Source: Lepus europaeus
Lineage: Eukaryota > Chordata > Mammalia > Lagomorpha > Leporidae
Direction: 5' to 3'
Assembly (NCBI RefSeq): GCF_033115175.1
Contig: NC_084827.1
Coordinates: 182,882,388-182,946,387, forward strand
Length of the DNA: 64,000 nucleotides
Below the pieces are notes generated by a model. It made no database searches and was not told where the DNA came from. It saw only the letters and a list, made by a program, of their open reading frames with translations. The position numbers and the translations under genes were made by a program. Below, one piece after another: positions 37,655 to 48,145 of the stretch (its first letter is position 1; every line of letters begins with the position of its first letter).

Positions 37655-40600
37655 GTGTAGGAGGGAGAGGTGGGGGAGTGGGTGTGGGGGGCAGTGTGCA
37701 GGGAGGGAGAGGTGGGGGAGGAGTGGGTGTCAGTGGGGGGCAGTGTGCAGGGAGGGAGAGGTGGGGGAGGAGTGGGTGTCAGTGGGGGGCAGTGTCCAGG
37801 GAGGGAGAGATGGGGGAGTGGGTGTGGGGGGCAGTGTGCAGGGAGGGAGAGGTGGGGGAGGAGTGGGTGTGGGGGGCAGCGTGCAGGGAGGGAGAGGTGG
37901 GGGAGGAGTGGGGGGGGCAGCGTGCAGGGAGGGAGAGGTGGGGGAGGAGTGGGTGTGGGGGGCAGTGTGCAGGGAGGGAGAGGTGGGGGAGTGGGTGTGG
38001 GGGGCAGTGTGCAGGGAGGGAGAGGTGGGGAGGAGTGGGGGGGCAGTGTGCAGGGAGGGAGAGGTGGGGAGGAGTGGGTGTGGGGGGCAGTGTGCAGGGA
38101 GGGAGAGGTGGGGGAGGAGTGGGTGTCAGTGGGGGGCAGTGTGCAGCGAGGGAGAGGTGGGGGAGGAGTGGGTGTTAGTGGGGGGCAGTGTGCAGCGAGG
38201 GAGAGGTGGGGGAGTGGGTGTGGGGGGCAGTGTGCAGGGAGGGAGAGGTGGGGGAGGAGTGGGTGTGGGGGGCAGCGTGCAGGGAGGGAGAGGTGGGGGA
38301 GGAGTGGGGGGGCAGCGTGCAGGGAGGGAGAGGTGGGGAGGAGTGGGTGTTAGTGGGGGGCAGTGTGCAGGGAGGGAGAGGTGGGGGAGTGGGTGTCAGT
38401 GGGGGGCAGTGTGCAGGGAGGGAGAGGTGGGGGAGTGGGTGTGGGGGGCAGTGTGCAGGGAGGGAGAGGTGGGGAGGAGTGGGTGTTAGTGGGGGGCAGT
38501 GTGCAGGGAGGGAGAGGTGGGGGAGTGGGGGGCAGTGGGGGGCAGTGTGCAGGGAGGGAGAGGTGGGGAGGAGTGGGTGTGGGGGGCAGCGTGCAGGGAG
38601 GGAGAGGTGGGGAGGAGTGGGGGGGCAGTGTGCAGGGAGGGAGAGGTGGGGGAGTGGGTGTGGGGGGCAGTGTGCAGGGAGGGAGAGGTGGGGGAGTGGG
38701 TGTGGGGGGCAGTGTGCAGGGAGGGAGAGGTGGGGAGGAGTGGGTGTCAGTGGGGGGCAGTGTGCAGGGAGGGAGAGGTGGGGAGGAGTGGGTGTCAGTG
38801 GGGGGCAGTGTGCAGGGAGGGAGAGGTGGGGAGGAGTGGGTGTGGGGGGCAGTGTGCAGGGAGGGAGAGGTGGGGGAGGAGTGGGTGTGGGGGGCAGTGT
38901 GCAGCGAGGAAGAGGTGGGGGAGGAGTGGGTGTGGGGGGCAGTGTGCAGGGAGGGAGAGGTGGGGAGGAGTGGGTGTGGGGGGCAGTGTGCAGGGAGGGA
39001 GAGGTGGGGGAGGAGTGGGTGTGGGGGGCAGTGTGCAGCGAGGAAGAGGTGGGGGAGGAGTGGGTGTGGGGGGCAGTGTGCAGGGAGGGAGACGTGGGGA
39101 GGAGTGGGGGGGCAGTGTGCAGGGAGGGAGAGGTGGGGAGGAGTGGGTGTCAGTGGGGGGCAGTGTGCAGGGAGGGAGAGGTGGGGAGGAGTGGGTGTCA
39201 GTGGGGGGCAGTGTGCAGGGAGGGAGAGGTGGGGGAGGAGTGGGTGTGGGGGGCAGTGTGCAGGGAGGGAGAGGTGGGGGAGGAGTGGGTGTGGGGGGCA
39301 GTGTGCAGGGAGGGAGAGGTGGGGGAGGAGTGGGTGTTAGTGGGGGGCAGTGTGCAGCGAGGGAGAGGTGGGGGAGGAGTGGGTGTCAGTGGGGGGCAGT
39401 GTCCAGGGAGGGAGAGATGGGGGAGTGGGTGTGGGGGGCAGTGTGCAGGGAGGGAGAGGTGGGGGAGGAGTGGGTGTGGGGGGCAGTGTGCAGGGAGGGA
39501 GAGGTGGGGGAGTGGGTGTGGGGGGCAGTGTGCAGAGAGGGAGAGGTGGGGGAGGAGTGGGTGTGGGGGGCAGTGTGCAGCGAGGAAGAGGTGGGGGAGG
39601 AGTGGGTGTGGGGGGCAGTGTGCAGGGAGGGAGAGGTGGGGAGGAGTGGGGGGGCAGTGTGCAGGGAGGGAGAGGTGGGGAGGAGTGGGTGTCAGTGGGG
39701 GGCAGTGTGCAGGGAGGGAGAGGTGGGGAGGAGTGGGTGTTAGTGGGGGGCAGTGTGCAGGGAGGGAGAAGTGGGGAGGAGTGGGGGGGCAGTGTGCAGG
39801 GAGGGAGAGGTGGGGAGGAGTGGGTGTTAGTGGGGGGCAGTGTGCAGGGAGGGAGAGGTGGAGGAGTGGGTGTGGGGGGCAGTGTGCAGGGAGGGAGAGG
39901 TGGGGGAGTGGGTGTGGGGGGCAGTGTGCAGGGAAGGAGAGGTGGGGAGGAGTGGGTGTTAGTGGGGGGCAGTGTGCAGGGAGGGAGAGGTGGGGGAGTG
40001 GGGGGCAGTGGGGGGCAGTGTGCAGGGAGGGAGAGGTGGGGAGGAGTGGGTGTGGGGGGCAGCGTGCAGGGAGGGAGAGGTGGGGAGGAGTGGGGGGGCA
40101 GTGTGCAGGGAGGGAGAGGTGGGGGAGTGGGTGTGGGGGGCAGTGTGCAGGGAGGGAGAGGTGGGGGAGTGGGTGTGGGGGGCAGTGTGCAGGGAGGGAG
40201 AGGTGGGGAGGAGTGGGTGTCAGTGGGGGGCAGTGTGCAGGGAGGGAGAGGTGGGGAGGAGTGGGTGTCAGTGGGGGGCAGTGTGCAGGGAGGGAGAGGT
40301 GGGGAGGAGTGGGTGTGGGGGGCAGTGTGCAGGGAGGGAGAGGTGGGGGAGGAGTGGGTGTGGGGGGCAGTGTGCAGCGAGGAAGAGGTGGGGGAGGAGT
40401 GGGTGTGGGGGGCAGTGTGCAGGGAGGGAGAGGTGGGGAGGAGTGGGGGGGCAGTGTGCAGGGAAGGAGAGGTGGGGGAGGAGTGGGTGTGGGGGGCAGT
40501 GTGCAGCGAGGAAGAGGTGGGGGAGGAGTGGGTGTGGGGGGCAGTGTGCAGGGAGGGAGAGGTGGGGAGGAGTGGGGGGGCAGTGTGCAGGGAGGGAGAG

Positions 40601-41388
40601 GTGGGGAGGAGTGGGTGTCAGTGGGGGGCAGTGTGCAGGGAGGGAGAGGTGGGGAGGAGTGGGTGTCAGTGGGGGGCAGTGTGCAGGGAGGGAGAGGTGG
40701 GGGAGGAGTGGGTGTGGGGGGCAGTGTGCAGGGAGGGAGAGGTGGGGGAGGAGTGGGTGTGGGGGGCAGTGTGCAGGGAGGGAGAGGTGGGGGAGGAGTG
40801 GGTGTTAGTGGGGGGCAGTGTGCAGCGAGGGAGAGGTGGGGGAGGAGTGGGTGTCAGTGGGGGGCAGTGTCCAGGGAGGGAGAGATGGGGGAGTGGGTGT
40901 GGGGGGCAGTGTGCAGGGAGGGAGAGATGGGGGAGGAGTGGGTGTGGGGGGCAGTGTGCAGGGAGGGAGAGGTGGGGGAGTGGGTGTGGGGGGCAGTGTG
41001 CAGAGAGGGAGAGGTGGGGGAGGAGTGGGTGTGGGGGGCAGTGTGCAGCGAGGAAGAGGTGGGGGAGGAGTGGGTGTGGGGGGCAGTGTGCAGGGAGGGA
41101 GAGGTGGGGAGGAGTGGGGGGGCAGTGTGCAGGGAGGGAGAGGTGGGGAGGAGTGGGTGTCAGTGGGGGGCAGTGTGCAGGGAGGGAGAGGTGGGGAGGA
41201 GTGGGTGTTAGTGGGGGGCAGTGTGCAGGGAGGGAGAAGTGGGGAGGAGTGGGGGGCAGTGTGCAGGGAGGGAGAGGTGGGGAGGAGTGGGTGTGGGGGG
41301 CAGTGTGCAGGGAGGGAGAGGTGGAGGAGTGGGTGTGGGGGGCAGTGTGCAGGGAGGGAGAGGTGGGGGAGGAGTGGGTGTCGGTGGT
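37655..41388. repeat. 3.7-kb G-rich minisatellite (about 40-50-bp unit) with 1.47-kb higher-order repeat
   Basis: Roughly 80 units are made of GGGGGCAGTGTGCAGGGAGG, GAGAGGTGGGGGAGGAGT and GGGTGT with optional TAGT/CAGT. Rare variants show a higher-order period: CAGCGAGGAAGAGG occurs at 38902, 39036 and 39578 and again at 40375, 40504 and 41046, shifts of 1473, 1468 and 1468 bp. The stretch from about 38.35 kb is therefore present twice. Open frames up to 1007 codons run through it on the plus strand and others on the minus strand. These are low-complexity by-products. Confidence 0.97.
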
Positions 41389-41649
41389 GGGGCCAGGACC
41401 GTGAGGTTTCATGGAAGTCACCATAGCTCAGGTGACAGGAAGGGTCAGGTACAGAGGGAGTCTGGGGTGGGTGCCCAGGGCTCGGGGAGGGAGCGGTGGT
41501 AAGCAGGTTTGGAAGATGCCTAACGGGAGGGGAACGTTGCAACAGATGGTGCCAACAGGGAGAAAAGCCGAGACGGGAAGAGGCCTCGGGAGCAGGGGGT
41601 CCCTCCCCACTCCTGGTCCTGTGGATGAGGAACGGGCTTCGTGCACTGC
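41389..41649. other. Spacer between two large minisatellites
   Basis: 260 bp of non-repeated sequence. Nothing recognisable. Confidence 0.6.
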
Positions 41650-42905
41650 AGTGGGTGGCAGCGGGTGGCAGCGGGTGGCAGCGGGTAGCAGTGGGTGACA
41701 GCGGGTGGCAGTGGGTGGCAGCGGGTGGCAGCGGGTGGCAGCGGGTGACAGCGGGTGGCAGCGGGTGGCAGGGGGTGGCAGCGGGTGACAGTGGGTGGCA
41801 GCGGGTGACAGCGGGTGACAGTGGGTGACAGCGGGTGGCAGGGGGTGGCAGCGGGTGGCAGTGGGTGGCAGTGGGTGGCAGCGGGTGGCAGTGGGTGGCA
41901 GTGGGTAGCAGCGGGTGGCAGTGGGTGGCAGCGGGTGGCAGTGGGTGGCAGTGGGTAGCAGCGGGTGGCAGCGGGTAGCAGTGGGTGGCAGTGGGTAGCA
42001 GTGGGTGGCAGTGGGTGACAGCGGGTAGCAGTGGGTGGCAGCGGGTGGCAGTGGGTGGCAGCGGGTGGCAGCGGGTGACAGCGGGTGGCAGTGGGTGGCA
42101 GTGGGTGACAGCGGGTGGCAGGGGGTGGCAGCGGGTGACAGCGGGTGGCAGGGGGTGGCAGCGGGTGACAGCGGGTGACAGTGGGTGACAGCGGGTGGCA
42201 GGGGGTGGCAGCGGGTGGCAGTGGGTGGCAGTGGGCGGCAGCGGGTGGCAGTGGGTGGCAGTGGGTAGCAGCGGGTGGCAGCGGGTAGCAGTGGGTAGCA
42301 GTGGGTGGCAGTGGGTGGCAGTGGGTGACAGCGGGTAGCAGTGGGTGGCAGCGGGTGGCAGTGGGTGGCAGCGGGTGGCAGCAGGTGGCAGCGGGTAGCA
42401 GTGGGTGGCAGTGGGTGGCAGTGGGTGGCAGCGGGTGACAGTGGGTGGCAGCGGGTGACAGCGGGTGGCAGTGGGTGGCAGTGGGTAGCAGCGGGTGGTA
42501 GCGGGTGGCAGCGGGTAGCAGTGGGTGGCAGTGGGTGGCAGTGGGTGGCAGTGGGTAGCAGTGGGTGGCAGTGGGTGGCAGTGGGTGACAGTGGGTGACA
42601 GTGGGTAGCAGTGGGTGGCAGTGGGTGGCAGTGGGTGACAGCGGGTAGCAGTGGGTGGCAGCGGGTGACAGCGGGTGGCAGCGGGTGGCAGTGGGTGGCA
42701 GCGGGTGGCAGCGGGTGACAGCGGGTAGCAGTGGGTGGCAGTGGGTGGCAGTGGGTGGCAGCGGGTGACAGTGGGTGGCAGCAGGTGACAGCGGGTGGCA
42801 GTGGGTAGCAGTGGGTGGCAGTGGGTGGCAGCGGGTGGCAGCGGGTGACAGTGGGTGGCAGCGGGTGACAGTGGGTGACAGCGGGTGACAACGGGTGGCA
42901 GGGGA
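41650..42905. repeat. 10-bp minisatellite (GTGGGTGGCA), about 125 units
   Basis: An almost perfectly phased decamer array, (A/G)(T/C)GGGTGGCA, with unit variants GCGGGTGACA, GTGGGTAGCA and GGGGGTGGCA. The variant order repeats: the run starting GTGGGTGACAGCGGGTGGCA at 41821 is matched at 42181, indicating a higher-order unit of 36 decamers (360 bp). The minus strand reads as Pro/Thr/His/Cys-rich open frames of up to 753 codons that are not genes. Confidence 0.97.
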
Positions 42906-45830
42906 GGCAGGGTGTTTCCCAAGGACATGGGATCCTGGGCGCACAGGGAAAGGGAGCTGAGCAGTGGGCCATGCTCTGCTGGGGACCCGGACTGGCAGAC
43001 GGGCAGAGCCAGAAGCGGCCCGGACGTCTGATGGACGAGCTGGTTTGGTGTGGCCTCTGTGGACACATCCCTGGCTCTGATGACACCGACTCCTTACTGG
43101 GAGACTGGAAATCAAGGAGAAGAGAATGTGTTGTTACAGAGCAAGACTCCCTTAAGAGGACAGCCCACACTAGCCTTCACCGCGAGGCCCGGGGAAGGCC
43201 CATCCCCCCCCCCCAAACGGAAGCGGTGGGCGGCCAAGTGCGTGACTGCGGGCGTCTGGAGGGCTGTGAGCAGGGTGAGTCACCCGGCGGCGGAGGCCCC
43301 AGCTGGGCAGCGAGGCTTCAAAGTCGTCAGCACACACGGGGAAGATTCCGCCTGTTCTAAACCTACAAAGAACAAGGGAACTCCCAGGACGAGTGAGGTT
43401 CAACAAGAAGTAGGGTGTGGAAGCAAAGAATAACAGATGGTCCCACAGCTGCAGCTGGCAGCGAGCACCGCAACACAGACAGAGGACGCTCGCGACGCAT
43501 CCAGAATCCCGACGGCCGGCAACACGCGAAGCCCCAGGCAGCCAGGGCTCTGTGACACCCCACGAAGAGGGTCCTCCCTGAACACACGCGATGTCACGGG
43601 TGGCACTGATCCAACCCAGCAAACACGTGCTCTGCAGATTAACTCACACGCCTCACACGGCACCAAATCTCGTCAGCCGGAAACACTCGGGGATCAAATA
43701 AGATGATCCTAAAATTCCTCGCGAAAAAATGACAAGACTCTCTCAGCCTGTTGGATGAGAGCTGGTTTTAAAACAAGATAAAAACCACAAGAATGCAACC
43801 AGCACTGGGCAGCAAGAGCTTCTGGTGGATTAAAGGTTCGTGAAAACCCACAGGAAGCCTCGGCAGGGTGTGCGTGGGCGAGGGGCGTGGCAGATGACGT
43901 TGGCGCACTCGGTGGTCTCCGGGAGAGGGACTGGAGCAGCCCCAGCCCTGCCTCACGCCGTACAGCAGTGATGGGGAGAAACTGAGCAAAAAGTGAACAG
44001 AGGCACTCATGCCCCTGGCAAGGGCAGACGTCCCATAGGAAGTCCTGACACCTGTCCCCTTGTCAACGAGGACACTCAAAAAGCTCCCGGAAATGGAATT
44101 GGAAGGTGTTGTGCACGGCCCACAAGCCTTGCGAAACTTACGTACACACGCTCCTCCAGATGGGCACAACAGATAAACCCAGAGATGTTGGATAGAACTG
44201 CTGTGTGCAACACGAAGCAATAGGGCCTGAAGAAATACATCAATCAAGGTGAAAAATCGAAAATGCACATAGAAAAAGCCACCCAGTCCCCCAGAAATAA
44301 ACTGCTCGGTTTTATAAATAATCCACCGTTTCTAATGGAAACATCGAAGGCCGCCAGGCCTCTGCTGCCACGGGGGCTGGGCCGACGCCAGCGCTCTCTG
44401 AAGAGCCCTGGGAGCGCTCGCTCGGAGGGAAAATCGCAGCGTCATCGTGTCTGGGAAGCCACCGTGGGCACGCGCTGAAAATGAGCGCCTGGGTGCACGG
44501 CTCCCGGCGGGGAGCCACCGCGGTCACAGCCCTGTCACCCACAGATGAAGCTGACCTAATGAGAGACAGATGCTGCCGACGCGCTCTCCAAGAGGGGCTG
44601 CAGAACCCCGAATGAAGGGGAACAGGCCGCCCCTGTCACCACAGCATCCCTCCTGGGGGTGTGGGGGACACCCGGGGGGGACACGGGGGCGCCTGCTCAG
44701 AGCTACTCCTCAGGAATTCCCAAGTCCCAAGGATGTACCTGCACTGATTCTAATAACAGGGAAAAAATACATAATCAAAAGCAGTAGTCTCACACAATGT
44801 TCAGTGAAGACCTTTTGGTGTCAGCCCTAGAAGGCCCCGTCGCCTGCCCCTGGTCGCTCCGGCAACTTGAGTGGACACGAGTCCATCTGCAGGCCGCAGG
44901 GATCCCCAGACGAGACCAGCATCGCCTCGCGCACACACCCAGGGGCTCCCGGGGCCCTCGAGTTTCCCGGGAGAGCTCCCCACACGTGCCCGCGATGCAG
45001 CGCCACCCGTGTCCCCAGGAACACCGCTGCTTCCTCCCGAGGCTCCCAGACTCGAGCCCGGCTGCCGGTGCCACGAGACTCCCATGCATCTTGGAAGAGT
45101 GGGTGGGAGCCGGCTCCACGGCTGACCTCACGGAAGCAGGCGAGGAAGCTGCCCTCACACTGAGCACGGGGCCCGATGCACCTGCGAGCCCAGCCCCAGG
45201 TGCTCACCCCGCCTGGAGCCTCCTGCACCGTGCACCATGCTGACAGACGGCCTCTCCCACCTCCCCCTCTGCAAGGCGCCTCCAAAAGTGGACGCGGCCT
45301 TGGTACTCAGGAAAGGAGTGAGCCCCTGCGTTCAGTCCTCGGAGGATTTGCGTGACCTCACCTCCATGTGGCCTCCCAAGCCTGTTTGAGACAGGCGTGG
45401 CTGGACCCCAGGGCCACTCCCAACTCTGTCCAGCCAGCAGACCCCCCGGGGCTCTTCCCTGAGACTGAGTGGGCACTGGGCGGTGGGCTGAAGATCCTGG
45501 CTCTGCTGAAGCATGGGCTGGCCCAAGTCAAGGCCGACGAGGCTCCCTGTGCGTGCCGGGCACCGACCTCGTGCAAGGGGCACCGCCAGACAAGACGAAG
45601 CCTGGCGGGAGTCGCCATGCTGGGGCGCTGCCTGTGCTGGGGCCACAGCAGGGTGAAGGGGGCGAGCCTGGCCCTCACCCAGCCCCGCCGCCCCCCTGCC
45701 TGGGCCATGTGTACCCCCAGCTGGAGGAGGCTCACCCGGTTCTGGGGTGGTCAACGGTTCTTCCTGCAAACCCACGGGGAGGATGGGAAGGGGCCGGAAC
45801 GGCAGCCGTGGAAAGCTGGGCACCCTCGTG
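42906..45830. other. Intergenic DNA, partly AT-richer
   Basis: No exon was recognised. The block at 43680-44350 is AT-richer than the rest and probably holds old transposon remains. It includes a MITE-like end at 44072-44118 (ACTCAAAAAGCTCCCGGAAA then TGGAATTGGAAGG). Confidence 0.45.
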
Positions 45831-45839
45831 ACGCTGGCA

Positions 45840-45990
45840 TCTATGTGTTATTGTTACTGCTTAATTGTACACATTTACGGCACGTGATACATAAGGGATG
45901 TGGTGAGTAAGTCAGGCTAGTCGGCATTCGAGCTCCTTGAGCACTTGTTAAATTGTTGATGAGTACTTAAGGATCTCCCGTATTTCTGGG
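45840..45990. mobile_element. Possible old L1 3' fragment
   Basis: TTAATTGTACACATTTACGG then CACGTGATACATAAGG and GTGAGTAAGTCAGG resemble the L1 segment TTGTACATATTTATGGGGTA...AATCAGG. The match is short and diverged. Confidence 0.35.
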
Positions 45991-47910
45991 AGCACTCAGT
46001 GCGTCGCCGCGCTCCCATCAATCAGGGTGACTGACGCCTCCTGCCCTGGCACTGCTTCATGCCTGCGCCCTTCCAGACCCCGGTACTTGAGAGCTAAGCT
46101 CACCTCTGCCAGTGGCCAGTCCTGGCCAGGGAGCCTTCTCCGGGGATGCCCAGCCCCTGAAACACCCACATGGCCCCTTCCACAGACTCCCCAAGCCCTC
46201 CCTGGTTGGAGGCTCCTGGCAGGGCCACCAGGTCCCAGCACCCAGGAGGGTGGGGAAGAACAGACCCAGCCTGCCTTCCAAGGACTGCTCCCAGCACCAG
46301 GGGGCGCTCATGCTCAAGAAAGGGCCCCAGGAGGGCTCCGGGAACCAGTGTCTTCTAAGGCCTGGCCTCCTCTCTGCGGTCCTCAGCTGACCTGGCGCTG
46401 GCTCTGGGGCAGCTGTGGCGCCTGACCGGGCTGATGGTGCAGGCTCGGGGAGCCCCCGCAGGAGGGAGGGGCCGAGGAGTGGCCCACAGCTGGCTCGCAG
46501 GGGCTGTGGAGTCCCTCCTGCAGCCAGGGCTCGCACCCATCACCTGAACAAGGGCCCTGTGCCCGCATGGGGCGGGGCGGGGCCTGCCTGTCACAGGTGC
46601 TCTCCTTGGTGGGGGGCAGAGGTGCTGTGGCGATGCACTCGCCTAGGTCCCAGCGCAGCAGGATGCAGGGGAGGCGGGGAGCTGAGCCCAGCCTGTCCGA
46701 GGTCCCACCGCCTGGACGTGGCTGAACCGGCACGGCTGTCCCTTTACCAACACTGTGAGTGCAGACTCCCGGTCTCCCGCTGCTCTGAGCACTGACGGCC
46801 TGGGGAAGCAGGGACCTGTGCTTGACCCCTGCAGTGGCTGTGCCGGTGCTGGCTGGCACGGGCTGCTTGTCTGTAGACCACATGGATAACCCCGGGGTCA
46901 TCGCGGCTCCCGGGCTGCTGTGTGCATCTGGAGCGCCCAGAGGCCAATGCCCTACAAAGCTGAGCTGCTGGAACCAGGGCTGGGTCAGCGTTCTGCTGGA
47001 GCCCCCTGCCCTCCTGTCTGCACCCTCCACGGCAGGCCCATGAATCCCCGTCCAGGAAAGTCACCAAATCCCTCAGCCACAGGGAAGTTCACTCTGGACA
47101 CCGACACCAAACGCGGGTGTCCTTGAATCCCCTAGCACAGGGGGTGACCTGTGAGGCCCCAATGCCTCTGGGGGCGCTGGCAACTGAGTGTTTTCCCAGG
47201 ATGCCTTGCAGCTAGCTGTGAGCCCACCTGTGGGTTCCGGCCAGCCACCAAGCTGGGCCAGAAGAGGGAGCAGATGAGGGGACACAGGGTGGTGCAGGTA
47301 CTGGGAGCAGGGCCTGTGGCTTCCGCGGCTGGGTGCAGCCAACAACCCCAGGCCCTGCACACACTCCCCAGGGCTGCTTCTGGGGCCAGGCCTGGACCCC
47401 TGCCCCCCAGCAATGCGGCCTTCTCTCTGCTGCGTGACCCCAGACAAGGTCACAGGCCTCCCGGGCTAAAAACAGACCCTGCTGCCGGACACCTGGACAG
47501 CTGGTCAGGCGGCCCCGGAGGCCTGACCCTGGGCCCAGTAGGGGCGGGCGCGCGGCTGCTGCCAGCCCCTCCACATGACTGCCCTCTGTCCCCAAGTCGG
47601 TCCACACCCAGCGGCCAGGCAGCCGCGGGCAGAAGTTATAGGCAGTTTCCAGGACAGCAGCGCAATGTGCATAGCGTGAAAGGGATCGAGTCGCCCCACA
47701 GGGCAGGCGCGCCACACACCAGAGCCAAAGCCCCACCGGAGACCAGCTGTGCCAAGTCGGCACGAACCCTCACGGGGCACTGGGGAAGTGGAGTGGAGGC
47801 CCCGCCCACCTCAGGGACAGAGCCTTGACCCAACCCGCGCTGCTGTCACTCCCTGTCCAAGCCCTGGGGACGGAAGGGAGCGCGGCTCGCTGAGACCTCC
47901 GGGTGCGGCG
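45991..47910. other. Intergenic DNA
   Basis: GC-rich single-copy DNA with a strong CTCF-like motif at 46292-46310. No gene was recognised. Confidence 0.5.
46292..46310 (+). promoter_or_regulatory. CTCF-like motif
   Basis: CAGCACCAGGGGGCGCTCA matches the CTCF core (CCASNAGGGGGCGCT) almost fully. It is one of the two best matches seen in the window. Confidence 0.55.
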
Positions 47911-47914
47911 TGCG

Positions 47915-48145
47915 CCTTGGTGTGCGTCATGCGTCCTGGGTCTCCGTGTGCGCCATGCGTCTCGGTGTGCGTCTCCATGGGCGCCGTGCGTCCTGGGTCT
48001 CCGTGTGCGTGTCGGTGTGCGTCCTGGGTCTCCGTGTGCGTGTCGGTGTGCGTCCTGGGTCTCCGTGTGCGCCATGCGTCTCGGTGTGCGTCTCCATGGG
48101 CGCCGTGCGTCCTGGGTCTCCGTGTGCGCTATGTGTCTCGTTCCC
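47915..48145. repeat. CpG-containing minisatellite (GTGTGCGTCCTGGGTCTCC)
   Basis: Units combine GTGCGTCCTGGGTCTCC, GTGTGCGCCATGCGTCTCGG and GTGTGCGTCTCCATGGGCGC. A 100+ bp block (CCATGCGTCTCGGTGTGCGT, then CTCCATGGGCGCCGTGCGTC) appears twice, at about 47952 and 48072. Confidence 0.93.

Noticed and set aside
38188-41211. A 1007-codon open frame, and other frames of 200-750 codons on both strands, between 37.5 and 43.1 kb
   Set aside because: They lie wholly inside the G-rich minisatellite and the 10-bp array. Stop codons are absent because the unit lacks them in most frames. The same DNA is open in several frames on both strands, and no splice sites, promoter or homologue are visible.
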